A stretch of 64,000 bases of DNA, taken from positions 1-64,000 of the forward strand of contig JBBFLV010000006.1 of assembly GCA_037478835.1 (NCBI GenBank). Reading direction: 5' to 3'. The notes beneath the pieces are model-generated. The model had not been told where the DNA came from. It worked only from the letters and a program-made list of their open reading frames with translations, and ran no database searches. Below are positions 41,836 through 51,130 of this stretch, in pieces; within the stretch, counting starts at the first letter, position 1, and every line of letters starts with the position of its first letter. The stretch comes from 630D-37 sp037478835. Lineage in GTDB: Bacteria > Chloroflexota > Anaerolineae > Anaerolineales > Villigracilaceae. A program made the translations under genes and the position numbers.

Positions 41836-44328
41836 ATGACTCGCCCTTATCAACCGCAAGAGATTGAGAAAAAATGGCAAGAAAAATGGGAGGCCGATCG
41901 CCTGTATCGTGCCGTGATCGATCCCTCCCGTCCGAAGCATTACGCTCTGACCATGCTTCCCTATCCCAGCGGCGACTTGCACATCGGCCACTGGTATGCC
42001 ATGACCCCTTCCGATGCGCGCGCTCGCTTCATGCGCATGCGCGGCTATAACGTGATGTTCCCGATGGGCTTTGATGCCTTTGGTCTGCCGGCCGAAAATG
42101 CCGCCATCAAGCACGGCATTCATCCGAAGGAGTGGACGTATAAGAACATCGAGCGCATGCGTCGCCAACTGCGTAGCATGGGCGCCATGTTTGATTGGGA
42201 ACGCGAAGCCATCTCCAGCGATCCGGAATACTATCGCTGGACGCAATGGTTCTTCATCCAGCTCTATAAGCATGGTCTGGCCTATCGCAAAAAGGCGCCG
42301 GTGGATTTTTGTCCTACCTGCAATACTACTTTGGCACGCGAGCAGGTGTGGGGCGAAGATCGTCACTGTGAACGTTGCGGCACGCCGGTTGTGCGCAAGG
42401 AATTGGAGCAGTGGTTCTTCCGCACCACGCGCTATGCTGAAGAACTGCTCGATTTCAGCCCGCTGGATTGGCCAGAACGGGTGCGTGTGCTGCAAACGAA
42501 CTGGATCGGACGTTCGGAAGGCGCTTCGGTGACTTTCCACACCGAGCAAGGCGATCCGATCGAGATCTTCACCACCCGCCCGGATACGCTTTGGGGAGCC
42601 ACCTTCATGGTGTTGGCGCCGGAGCATCCGTTGGTCGAAAAGATCACGACGCCGGAACAGCGTGCGGCAGTAGAAGCCTATCAATTCCAGGCGGCGCGCC
42701 AATCCGATATTCAACGCGAAGCCGCAGATAAAGAAAAGACGGGCGTCTTCACCGGTGGCTACGCCATCAACCCGGTCAACGGAGAGCGCATTCCGATCTG
42801 GATTGCCGATTACGTGCTGATGACCTACGGTACGGGTGCCATCATGGCCGTTCCGGCCCATGACGAGCGCGATTTTGCCTTCGCACGCAAATATAACCTA
42901 CCGATCGTCCCGGTCATCCAGCCGGTGGATGAGCAAGGCAACCCGATCGAGCCGCTGTTGGATGGTTCGACGATGACCGAAGCCTATACGGGTGGCGGTG
43001 TGATGGTGCGTTCCGGCCCGCTGAGCGGCACGCGGGTCAACGAGGAGAAGGGCCGCAACAACCCCGGCATCATGGCCGTCATTCGCTATCTGGAAGAAAA
43101 GGGCATTGGGCGCTTCGATGTTTCGTATAAGCTGCGTGACTGGCTGATCTCCCGCCAGCGCTATTGGGGAGCGCCGATTCCGATGATCTATTGTGAGAAG
43201 TGTGGCTGGAACCCGGTCCCCGAAGATCAGCTGCCGGTCCTTTTGCCGGATGATGTGGAATGGCGGCCGACCGGCGAAAGCCCGCTCAAGTTACACCCCA
43301 CCTGGAAGCAAACCACCTGTCCGCAGTGTGGTGGTCCTGCCGAGCGCGAAACTGATACCATGGACACGTTCATGTGCTCTTCATGGTATCACCTGCGTTA
43401 TCTCAGCCCGCACTACGACCAATATCCTTTCGATCCCAAAGAATACGATTACTGGATGCCCGTGGATACCTACACGGGTGGGATCGAACATGCCACCATG
43501 CACCTGATCTACACCCGCTTTTTCCACAAGGCCTGCCGCGATATGGGCATCACCAAAGGTCCGGAGCCGATGATCCAGCTACGTAACCAGGGCATGGTGC
43601 TGGGTGAGGACGGAGAGAAGATGTCCAAGTCGCGTGGTAATGTCGTTGCTCCGGATGATCTGGTGAATCGCTACGGTGCCGATACGGTGCGAGCTTACCT
43701 GATGTTCTTTGCCCGCTGGGATCAGGGTGGCCCCTGGTCCTATACCGGCATCGAAGGCACCCATCGCTGGCTACGGCGCGTCTGGACGCTCTTCACCACG
43801 CCGACCCCGCCCACGAGCACCGCTTCTGCCGAGACCCTGCGCGCCTTGCGGCGCAAAGTGCATCAGACCCTGCGTTCGGTGACGCGAGATTTTGAGAATT
43901 TTGAGTTCAATACGATCATCTCGTCGCTGATGGAATTGCTGAACGCCATGCAGAAAGCTTTCGATCAAGGTGCGAGCGGTTCACCGGAATGGGCAGAAGC
44001 CGTGGATATTTATCTGCGCATGTTGGCGCCGGTTTGTCCGCACATCGCCGAAGAACTTTGGACCGAAGTGTTGGGCAAGCCGTATTCGATCCATCAGCAG
44101 CCCTGGCCTCAGGTGGATGAAGAGGCGGCGCGCGAAGAAATGCTCACCCTGCCCGTGCAGGTGAATGGCAAGGTGCGCGATCGTATCACCGTCCCGGCGG
44201 ATGCAGATGATGAGACGATCAAAACGGCCGCCCTGGCGGCTGCTGGCGTGCGCAAGTTCCTGGATGGCAAAGAGCCGCGGCAGATCATTATTGTGCCGAA
44301 GCGACTGGTAAACATTGTGGTGGAATAG
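41836..44328 (+). CDS. leuS: Leucyl-tRNA synthetase
   Basis: An 830-residue class I synthetase. The HIGH motif is in PYPSGDLHIGHWYAM, the editing (CP1) domain contains IFTTRPDTLWGATFMVLAPE, zinc-like Cys pairs are in CPTC ... CERCG and CEKCGWNPV ... CPQCGG, the KMSKS loop is GEKMSKSRGN, and the C-terminal domain ends VNGKVRDRITVP. It charges tRNA-Leu. It starts 10 bp after ilvE with GAGGAGG before the ATG. Confidence 0.97.
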   Translation: MTRPYQPQEIEKKWQEKWEADRLYRAVIDPSRPKHYALTMLPYPSGDLHIGHWYAMTPSDARARFMRMRGYNVMFPMGFDAFGLPAENAAIKHGIHPKEWTYKNIERMRRQLRSMGAMFDWEREAISSDPEYYRWTQWFFIQLYKHGLAYRKKAPVDFCPTCNTTLAREQVWGEDRHCERCGTPVVRKELEQWFFRTTRYAEELLDFSPLDWPERVRVLQTNWIGRSEGASVTFHTEQGDPIEIFTTRPDTLWGATFMVLAPEHPLVEKITTPEQRAAVEAYQFQAARQSDIQREAADKEKTGVFTGGYAINPVNGERIPIWIADYVLMTYGTGAIMAVPAHDERDFAFARKYNLPIVPVIQPVDEQGNPIEPLLDGSTMTEAYTGGGVMVRSGPLSGTRVNEEKGRNNPGIMAVIRYLEEKGIGRFDVSYKLRDWLISRQRYWGAPIPMIYCEKCGWNPVPEDQLPVLLPDDVEWRPTGESPLKLHPTWKQTTCPQCGGPAERETDTMDTFMCSSWYHLRYLSPHYDQYPFDPKEYDYWMPVDTYTGGIEHATMHLIYTRFFHKACRDMGITKGPEPMIQLRNQGMVLGEDGEKMSKSRGNVVAPDDLVNRYGADTVRAYLMFFARWDQGGPWSYTGIEGTHRWLRRVWTLFTTPTPPTSTASAETLRALRRKVHQTLRSVTRDFENFEFNTIISSLMELLNAMQKAFDQGASGSPEWAEAVDIYLRMLAPVCPHIAEELWTEVLGKPYSIHQQPWPQVDEEAAREEMLTLPVQVNGKVRDRITVPADADDETIKTAALAAAGVRKFLDGKEPRQIIIVPKRLVNIVVE

Positions 44329-44416
44329 ACCGTGGACCGTAGACGATAGACCGAGCATTGTCAGATGTGACCACGCAACCACGTGACCATCCGACTATGT
44401 GACTACGCGACCACAC
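44329..44416. repeat. Two degenerate intergenic repeats after leuS
   Basis: The first part (to 44357) has GACCGTGGACCGTAGAC and GATAGACCG, the inverted form of the GGTCTACGGTCC family. The second (44365-44416) has GTGACCACGCAACCACG, GTGACCATCCGACTATG and GTGACTACGCGACCACACG, period about 8-9 bp. It shares GACCATCCGACTA with 54486-54534. Confidence 0.7.
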
Positions 44417-44424
44417 GATTTTTC

Positions 44425-44453
44425 TTGCCATTCACCCTGCGCCGTGATAAAAT
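44425..44453 (+). promoter_or_regulatory. Promoter of tRNA-Gln
   Basis: TTGCCA (44425-44430) and TAAAAT (44448-44453) with 17 bp between, 10 bp before the tRNA. Confidence 0.7.
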
Positions 44454-44463
44454 AGCGACACAC

Positions 44464-44534
44464 TGGGGCGTGGTGTAACGGCAGCACCACAGACTTTGGA
44501 TCTGTTGGTCTCGGTTCGAATCCGAGCGCCCCGG
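44464..44534 (+). tRNA. tRNA-Gln (TTG)
   Basis: A 71-nt cloverleaf. The acceptor TGGGGCG/CGCCCCG has a T-G first pair, usual for weak first pairs in tRNA-Gln. The anticodon stem is ACAGA/TCTGT with loop CTTTGGA (anticodon TTG), and the T arm CTCGG TTCGAAT CCGAG. CCA is not encoded. The gap to glmU holds a GCCCCC/GGGGGC hairpin at about 44550-44563. Confidence 0.93.
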
Positions 44535-44617
44535 CTCGCCCGCTTTACAGCCCCCTCGGGGGCGCGTTGATCCCAGGCCTGCGCCCTCCGCCAGGCCTGT
44601 ATGTTTTGTGAGGTGCG

Positions 44618-45991
44618 ATGAGCGTTATTCCTGTGATTCTGGCCGCCGGTCAGGGGACGCGCATGAAGTCGGCGTTGCCGAAAGTTTTGCACCCCCTTTG
44701 TGGACGTCCGATGATTTTCTATGCCCTGGATGCAGCGGCGGCCGTTACCGATGCCAAACCGGTTGTCATCATCGGCCATGGGGCAGAGCAGGTACGGGAA
44801 CGGGTCGGGGAACGGGGGCGTTTTGCCCTTCAGCATCCCCCTTTGGGCACTGCCCATGCCGTCCTTCAGGCTGAATCGCTGATCCGGGGAGAGGCCGAAT
44901 ACGTCCTGGTTACCTATGCCGATATGCCCCTCCTTCGTCCGGAAACGTTGCAGGCGCTGGTGGAACGTCAAAAGCAAAATCCCGGACCGCTGACTTTGCT
45001 TACCGTGATCTCGCCCCAACCGCGTGGCTTTGGACGCATTTTGCGCGATGCTCAGGGTAGGGTACAAGCGATCATCGAAGAGGCCGTGGCCACGCCGGAG
45101 CAATTACGCATTCAGGAACTGAACGTTGGCGCTTACTGTTTCCGTGCCGAATGGCTCTGGGATGCTCTGCGGCGCGTTCCCCTTTCTCCCAAAGGCGAAT
45201 ATTTTCTTACCGATACCGTGGAGCTGGCTGTCCGGGATGGTTTACAAGTAGAGACCGTGCTCCTGGAAGATATGGAAGAGACGATCGGCATTAATACCCG
45301 AGTCCATCTGGCCGAGGCCGAACGCGCCATGCGCCGACGGATCAACGCGCGTCACATGCTCAACGGCGTCACCCTGATCGATCCCGAAACAACGTATATC
45401 GAACCCGAAGTTACCATCGGACGCGATACGGTGATCTGGCCGAACACCTTCCTGCAAGGACAAACCCAGATCGGCGAAGCGTGTGAGATCGGTCCGAACA
45501 CCTGGGTGCGGGATACGCAGATCGGGGCACGCTGCCACATTCGTATGTCGGTGCTTGAAGGGGCCATCGTCGAAGATGAAGTCGAGATCGGACCTTTTGC
45601 CCGGCTGCGCAAAGGAGCGCATCTTGCTCGTGGCGTGCATATGGGCAACTTCGGCGAAGTCAAAGATTCCTATCTGGGACCGGGCGTCAAAATGGGGCAT
45701 TTCTCGTATATCGGCAATGCCACCATTGGGGCGAATACGAACATCGGCGCCGGGACGATCACCTGTAACTACGATGGCGAAAAGAAACATCCCACTTGGA
45801 TCGGGGAAGAGGTCTTTATCGGCTCGGATACCATGTTGGTAGCGCCGGTGCGGCTGGGCGATCGTGCCCGAACCGGCGCTGGCTCCGTCGTGACGAAGGA
45901 TGTGCCGGAAGATACGTTGGTGGTCGGAGTGCCGGCACGTGCCATTCGGAAATTATCACCGAAAAGGAAAAGCGATGACTCTGACTCCTGA
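44618..45991 (+). CDS. glmU: Bifunctional GlcNAc-1-P uridyltransferase / GlcN-1-P acetyltransferase
   Basis: A 457-residue protein of normal length. The N-terminal pyrophosphorylase has VILAAGQGTRMKSALPKVLH, HPPLGTAHAV and VTYADMPLL. The C-terminal left-handed beta-helix has RLRKGAHLARGVHMGNFGEV, GHFSYIGNATIGANTNIGAG and TITCNYDGEKKHPTWIGE. It makes UDP-GlcNAc for peptidoglycan and glycan synthesis. The end overlaps cdd by 17 bp. Confidence 0.96.
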   Translation: MSVIPVILAAGQGTRMKSALPKVLHPLCGRPMIFYALDAAAAVTDAKPVVIIGHGAEQVRERVGERGRFALQHPPLGTAHAVLQAESLIRGEAEYVLVTYADMPLLRPETLQALVERQKQNPGPLTLLTVISPQPRGFGRILRDAQGRVQAIIEEAVATPEQLRIQELNVGAYCFRAEWLWDALRRVPLSPKGEYFLTDTVELAVRDGLQVETVLLEDMEETIGINTRVHLAEAERAMRRRINARHMLNGVTLIDPETTYIEPEVTIGRDTVIWPNTFLQGQTQIGEACEIGPNTWVRDTQIGARCHIRMSVLEGAIVEDEVEIGPFARLRKGAHLARGVHMGNFGEVKDSYLGPGVKMGHFSYIGNATIGANTNIGAGTITCNYDGEKKHPTWIGEEVFIGSDTMLVAPVRLGDRARTGAGSVVTKDVPEDTLVVGVPARAIRKLSPKRKSDDSDS

Positions 45992-46397
45992 TCAACGCCG
46001 CGAGTTGATCCAATTGGCAAACCAGGCGCGCCGCAATGCCTATGCGCCGTATTCCGGCTATGCGGTGGGCGCCGCTGTTTTGAGCGAGGATGGACGCATT
46101 TTTACCGGTGTCAATGTGGAAAATGCGTCCTATCCAAACGGCGTCTGTGCCGAACGGGTGGCGGTCTATAAGGCCGTTTCCGAAGGAGCGCGCCGTTTTC
46201 GTGCCATTGCCGTGGTCACCGAGAACGGCGGTACCCCCTGTGGTTTCTGCCGTCAGGTGCTGGCCGAATTCGGTTCGCAGATGCTCGTTTTGCTCGCCAA
46301 TGCGCATGAAGAGCTCGTGATGGAGACCACCCTCGAGGCGCTTTTGCCCTATGCCTTTCGCTATCCTCTTGAGGGTCGAAGCGAAGAAAACACCTAG
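45975..46397 (+). CDS. cdd: Cytidine deaminase
   Basis: A 140-residue homotetrameric-type cytidine deaminase. It has YAPYSGYAVGAAVL, NVENASYPNGVCAERVAVYKA (Cys ligand and catalytic Glu) and GGTPCGFCRQVLAEF (two zinc Cys). It deaminates cytidine and deoxycytidine to uridine. The ATG at 45975 overlaps glmU by 17 bp; an upstream in-frame ATG lies deep in glmU. Confidence 0.94.
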   Translation: MTLTPDQRRELIQLANQARRNAYAPYSGYAVGAAVLSEDGRIFTGVNVENASYPNGVCAERVAVYKAVSEGARRFRAIAVVTENGGTPCGFCRQVLAEFGSQMLVLLANAHEELVMETTLEALLPYAFRYPLEGRSEENT

Positions 46398-46449
46398 ACG
46401 GCAACTCTTTGGAGATTTTCTCTGAAATTTGCAGCATGTGAGGTGGAGC

Positions 46450-46794
46450 ATGTCGTCCTGCATTTTTTGTCGTATTGTCAAAGGCGAAGCGCCGGCGCAG
46501 ATGGTCTACCAGGATGAATGGGTGAGCGCCTTTCGCGATATTCGGCCAGTCGCTCCGGTGCACGTCCTGATCGTGCCCAATAAGCACATTGCAGCGATCA
46601 CCGATGCCTCGGAAGAGGATCAGATGATCCTGGGACGGATGTTGCTGGCGGCGCGTTGGGTGGCCGAGAAGGAAGGGATTGCTCAGAGTGGCTTTCGCCT
46701 GATCATCAACAACGGTCCCGACGCCAATCAGATCGTCTTCCATCTCCACCTACACGTCATCGGCGGCCAGCGTATGCGCTATCCGATGGGGTGA
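46450..46794 (+). CDS. HIT-family nucleotide hydrolase (HinT-like)
   Basis: A 114-residue HIT protein. It begins CIFCRIVKGEAPAQMVYQDE and ends with the histidine triad FHLHLHVIGGQRM. HinT-type enzymes hydrolyse purine nucleoside phosphoramidates and aminoacyl-adenylates. The start at 46450 follows GGTGGAG. The BTAD regulator ATG follows 1 bp after the stop. Confidence 0.93.
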   Translation: MSSCIFCRIVKGEAPAQMVYQDEWVSAFRDIRPVAPVHVLIVPNKHIAAITDASEEDQMILGRMLLAARWVAEKEGIAQSGFRLIINNGPDANQIVFHLHLHVIGGQRMRYPMG

Positions 46795-46795
46795 A

Positions 46796-49700
46796 ATGTT
46801 CCTACGTGCCCGCTTGTTCGGCACTTTCACGGTGACGGATTCCCAGGAGCGACCCCTTGACCTGGGATCGCCGACAACACGGGCTTTGCTGGCGTACCTG
46901 TTGCTCAATCGTCGCGAAACGGTCGATCGTCGCCGCTTGGCCTTCCTCTTCTGGCCACGGGTTACCGAAAGCGCAGCGCGGCGCAACCTGCGACAATATC
47001 TTCACCATCTGCGCCTGACGCTAAGTCCGATCGATCCACAGGGGGAACTGATCCTGGCCGATGGCAATGTGCTGCGCGTGAATCCGGAAGCCTCGATCTG
47101 GATAGATGTAGAGGATTTCCAGCACGGCATGCGCGCCGAAGCCTCGTTGGAAGAAGTGCGCCGGGCCCTTGATCTCTATCGCGGCGATCTGCTGGAGGAT
47201 CTTTACGATGAATGGTGCATTGCCCCGCGAGAACAGTTTCGCCGCCTTTATCTGAGTGCGCTGGAAAAGGCGATCAACCGTCTGCATAGCCAGGGGGATT
47301 ACGAGGCGGCACTGGAATATGCCCAACGTTGGGTTTTACAGGAGCCGTTCGATGAGGGAGCGCGTCGCTGGTTGATGTTGCTCTATGCCTTGAAAGGCGA
47401 CCGAGCGCGTGCATTGACCGAGTACCAGAACCTGGTGCGTTTCCTAGAAGAAGAATTAGGTGCAGAGCCGATGGCCGAAACACAAGCGCTGGCTCAGGCC
47501 ATTCGCCAGGGAGATGCGCGCTTGCCGCTTGAAGCCGATGCACAAGCTACCCCTTCTGCGCGCGCCGTTCGTCCGTTGCGTACCCTGCGCTTGCCGACCT
47601 CACCGAACATTCCACTGGTCAATCGGCAGGCAGAATTGGAGTTGCTGGAAAATCTGTATCGGCAAGCTCAAGAAAAACACGGCCAGCTGATTTTGCTGGC
47701 CGGGGAGGCCGGGATCGGCAAAACGCGCCTGGTGCAGGAATATCTCTCTCGCCACCCTGAGACGGCCATTCTCTACAGCGTGTGTTATGAGCTGGAAAGC
47801 ATGTCCCCCTTTGCCCCACTTCATCAGGCTTTTGGCGAGCATCCCCTGGTTCAGCAAACCCTGCTGGCGCAGCGCACCCAATCACCAGCCTGGATCGGTG
47901 CACTGGCCTCGTTTTTGCCGGAGGTCCGACGCCTGTTCCCTTATCTTCCCCAGAGCGGTGAGAGTGGTTTGAGCATCCTGCGCGAAGCGCTGACCCACCT
48001 TCTGTTGGCGATGTCGGAGCAGGTTACTGCGCCGCTTCATCTCATTCTCGATGATCTTCACTGGGCGGATACACAAACCTGGGAATGGCTGGCCGATCTG
48101 GCGCGGCGGATCACCGATGTGCCCTTGCTGATCTTCGGCCTCTACCGGCCCGAAGATCTGCCCCCGGATCGCCGTCCGTTGCTCCAATTGCTGGAACGGA
48201 GCCCGCTGGTCTTGCGCATGAAACTATCCCCACTCACGCCACAGGAGACGCTTTCCCTGGCCGGAAAGTTGCTGCCGGAGAGGGCTTTGGATCCAATGTT
48301 CGGCGAGCGCCTGTATCAGGAGACGGAGGGCAACCCTTTCTTTATTATCGAAGCGGTGCAGGCACTCCAAGAGAGCAAACCCGGTGAACGTTTTCCGCTC
48401 CTTTCGGCTTCCATCCAGCAAATCATTCAGGCGCGCCTGGAGCGACTCGAACCGGCCAGTCGAGAAGCCCTGGGGGCGGCCGCGGCCTTTGGCCGGCCGT
48501 TTTCGCTGGCGCTGCTTCATGCCTTGCTAGATCGGCCGCGTGAAGAGCTGGTGACCCAGATCGAGGATTGGGTGCAGCGCGGCTTGGTACACGAGGTGCG
48601 GCAGGGCTACGATTTTCGTCATGATAAGATCCGTCAGGTGGCCTATAACAGCCTGAGCCGGGCGCGCCGCGAATATCTCCACGGTCGGATTGCCGAGATT
48701 TTGGAAAATAGCCTCCCTCCGCCGGATGCTCCTCTCTTGGCCTATCACTATGCCCGTAGCGATCAGCCGTTACGGGCTCTGCCGTACCTGGTGCGCGCCG
48801 CCGAACAAGCCTTGCAGCTACGATCCTACACGGAGGCGCGTCAGCTCGGGTTACAGGCAGTGAGTCTGCTTGGGCAGGTCAGCGGGGTGACTTCGCGTGC
48901 CCAACGGGTGGAGATCAATCTGCAATTGGCCCAAGCGTACGCGTTCAGTGGGAACTTGACGCGCGCCATCGAAATCCTGAACGAAACCGAGCATCTGGCC
49001 TATAGCCTGGGGGGCGAGGCCTATCTCGGCCAGATCTTTCGCCGAGCGGCACAGTTTTTCTGGCTGCGAGGACAGCCTTTGACGGCCGGCGATTACGCTC
49101 GGCGCACGTTGCGCATTGCAGAAGAGCTGGAGGATATTGAGTTACTTTCTGCCGCTTTGCGCATGCTCGGAAGGGTGAGCATTGCTCTTTCGGCTTTTGA
49201 CGATGCGATTGCTTATCTTTTGCGCTACGTGAATCTGCACGAAGAGCGTCATGAAGCGCTACAGAGTCCCCTGCCGCAGGATTTGCCGATTGTACTGGGC
49301 TATCTCGGTGTGGCCTATGCGCGTGTGGGGGCCTGGGAACGGGCATTCACCAGTGCGCAGCGTGGGCTTGAACTGGCGCTTCAATCCCATGGAGAAGAGC
49401 ATCCGACCACTTTCTTCGCCCGTATGCAGCTCGGCATGGTACATGCCGATCGGCGCGATTGGGACCAGACCTTGCAAGTGCTCTCGCCCATCCCCGATTT
49501 CTCGCTAGAGGCGTTGACTCCCCCAACCTACATGGCGCTTAGTCTGCGCGGCTATGCTCTGGCGCACCGCGGCGATTTTCCGAATGCGCTCAGAATTTTA
49601 GGGCTTACCACGCAATGGGCGGAGATGCAACAGCATCGTATCTTTCATTACTTGCCACGGCTATTCCGGGCGGAGGTGATGATGTTGGCCGGCGATCTGG

Positions 49701-50119
49701 AGAACGCCGCGGAAGAGGCGCGTGAGGCGCGTCAGGAGGCCGAAAAGAGTGGGAATCGTTGGGCCGGGAGCATTGCTTTGCGCCTCCTGGCCGAGATCGA
49801 AATGCGCCGCCCGAGCCCGGCCTGGAATCGGATCGAGGAGCTCCTGCTCGAATCCATGCAGGTATTGCGCCAAATCCGCGCCCGCCCGGACCTGGCACGC
49901 ACCTACCTGACCTTGCGCCGTCTCTACGACCGCGCCGGTCAGATTGCCTGGGCGGTGGATTGTCATTTTCGTGCTACCACCATCTTTGAAGAATTGGGGA
50001 TGATAGAAGAGTTGCGCGAAGCACAAGGACAAGCCGCCTACGAGCGTCGCGGTGCGGTGGTGATCCCCGGTCTACCGCTGCGTGGTCCGAACTGGGAAGG
50101 ACAGAGTGGGGGCAAATAA
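46796..50119 (+). CDS. BTAD-AAA-TPR transcriptional activator (SARP/LAL-like)
   Basis: A 1107-residue regulator. Residues 1-95 are an OmpR-like winged helix (ARLFGTFTVTDSQERPLDLG, RRNLRQYLHHLR). Residues 98-240 are the BTAD domain (EDLYDEWCIAPREQFRRLYL). From about 275 there is an AAA/STAND ATPase (Walker A LAGEAGIGKTRLVQEYL; Walker B LHLILDDLHWAD). From about 640 to the end there are TPR-type helical repeats. These large proteins activate transcription when a ligand or partner binds the TPR part. The near-contact with the HIT gene suggests co-transcription with glmU, cdd and hit. The target genes are unknown. Confidence 0.92.
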   Translation: MFLRARLFGTFTVTDSQERPLDLGSPTTRALLAYLLLNRRETVDRRRLAFLFWPRVTESAARRNLRQYLHHLRLTLSPIDPQGELILADGNVLRVNPEASIWIDVEDFQHGMRAEASLEEVRRALDLYRGDLLEDLYDEWCIAPREQFRRLYLSALEKAINRLHSQGDYEAALEYAQRWVLQEPFDEGARRWLMLLYALKGDRARALTEYQNLVRFLEEELGAEPMAETQALAQAIRQGDARLPLEADAQATPSARAVRPLRTLRLPTSPNIPLVNRQAELELLENLYRQAQEKHGQLILLAGEAGIGKTRLVQEYLSRHPETAILYSVCYELESMSPFAPLHQAFGEHPLVQQTLLAQRTQSPAWIGALASFLPEVRRLFPYLPQSGESGLSILREALTHLLLAMSEQVTAPLHLILDDLHWADTQTWEWLADLARRITDVPLLIFGLYRPEDLPPDRRPLLQLLERSPLVLRMKLSPLTPQETLSLAGKLLPERALDPMFGERLYQETEGNPFFIIEAVQALQESKPGERFPLLSASIQQIIQARLERLEPASREALGAAAAFGRPFSLALLHALLDRPREELVTQIEDWVQRGLVHEVRQGYDFRHDKIRQVAYNSLSRARREYLHGRIAEILENSLPPPDAPLLAYHYARSDQPLRALPYLVRAAEQALQLRSYTEARQLGLQAVSLLGQVSGVTSRAQRVEINLQLAQAYAFSGNLTRAIEILNETEHLAYSLGGEAYLGQIFRRAAQFFWLRGQPLTAGDYARRTLRIAEELEDIELLSAALRMLGRVSIALSAFDDAIAYLLRYVNLHEERHEALQSPLPQDLPIVLGYLGVAYARVGAWERAFTSAQRGLELALQSHGEEHPTTFFARMQLGMVHADRRDWDQTLQVLSPIPDFSLEALTPPTYMALSLRGYALAHRGDFPNALRILGLTTQWAEMQQHRIFHYLPRLFRAEVMMLAGDLENAAEEAREARQEAEKSGNRWAGSIALRLLAEIEMRRPSPAWNRIEELLLESMQVLRQIRARPDLARTYLTLRRLYDRAGQIAWAVDCHFRATTIFEELGMIEELREAQGQAAYERRGAVVIPGLPLRGPNWEGQSGGK

Positions 50120-50159
50120 CTTTGTGTCCTTGGTGGTAAATACGGCTTTTGCAATCAAC

Positions 50160-51080
50160 TCAAATTTGTTTTTGCATCTTGTGGCTCAACGCGCGGGCAA
50201 TGCCGGCGGCCAATTTGGCGTTGTTCAGCAAAAGCGCCAAGTTGACCCGCAAGGCGCGCCCACCGCTGAGCTCATCCACCCGGCGCAGCAGGTAGGGCGT
50301 GAGCGCTTGCCCACGAATGCCGTTGCGCATGGCTTCCTCGGTGGCACGCTCGATCCATGCTTCTACTTCTGTCCGCGGGATCGCTTCTTCCTGAGGAGGT
50401 GGCTGTACTACGAGCACAGCGCTGCGCATTCCCATCTCCCAGTGTGTGAGGGCGAATTCGACGATCTCTTGAGGGGTGTTCAGGGAGATGTTGACCGACA
50501 GACCGGTCTCCTTAGAATAAAATCCCGGAAATTCATTAGTCTGGTATCCGACCACCGGCACACTCAGCGATTCCAGCCGCTCGACGGTGGCCTTTAGATC
50601 GAGGATGGCTTTAGCTCCGGCACACACGACAATCAGCGGCGTATCGGAAAGGGCGTAAAGATCGGCGGAGATGTCAAAGACCTCACCGCGGTGCACGCCA
50701 CCGATGCCGCCGGTCGCGAAAACCTTGATGCCGGCCTTGTGCGCCAGGAACATTGTGCCGGCTACGGTGGTGCCACCATTGGTTTTCCGTAGCACCGCCA
50801 CGGCCACGTCACGACGGCTTACCTTCATCGCTTCTCTGCTTTCCTGCGCCAAGCGTTCCATCTGAAAAGTGTTCAGGCCGATGTGAATTACCCCTTTGAG
50901 AATGGCAATGGTAGCCGGGGTGGCACCGTTTTGATGAACGGTGGTTTCCATATCCCTGGCCAAGGAAAGGTTATAGGGGGATGGCAATCCGTGCGTGATG
51001 ACTGCCGATTCCAGCGCTACAACGGGCATTTTCAATTGCAGCGCACGTTGCACTTCGCTCAAGAAGATGAGGGATGACAT
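50160..51080 (-). CDS. psuG: Pseudouridine-5'-phosphate glycosidase
   Basis: A 306-residue protein. The match is strong through VVALESAVITHGLPSPYN, GATPATIAILKGVIHIGL, KVSRRDVAVAV, GGTTVAGTMFLAHKAGIKVF, ATGGIGGVHRGEVFDISADL and VCAGAKAILDLKATVE. It splits pseudouridine 5'-phosphate into uracil and ribose-5-phosphate in pseudouridine recycling. The companion kinase (PsuK, PfkB family) is not adjacent. The start follows GGAG. Confidence 0.94.
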   Translation of the reverse strand: MSSLIFLSEVQRALQLKMPVVALESAVITHGLPSPYNLSLARDMETTVHQNGATPATIAILKGVIHIGLNTFQMERLAQESREAMKVSRRDVAVAVLRKTNGGTTVAGTMFLAHKAGIKVFATGGIGGVHRGEVFDISADLYALSDTPLIVVCAGAKAILDLKATVERLESLSVPVVGYQTNEFPGFYSKETGLSVNISLNTPQEIVEFALTHWEMGMRSAVLVVQPPPQEEAIPRTEVEAWIERATEEAMRNGIRGQALTPYLLRRVDELSGGRALRVNLALLLNNAKLAAGIARALSHKMQKQI

Positions 51081-51130
51081 GGGGTCTCCAAGGAGTTTGA
51101 TGATGCGAATTGAAATCTGAAGGAAGAGGA

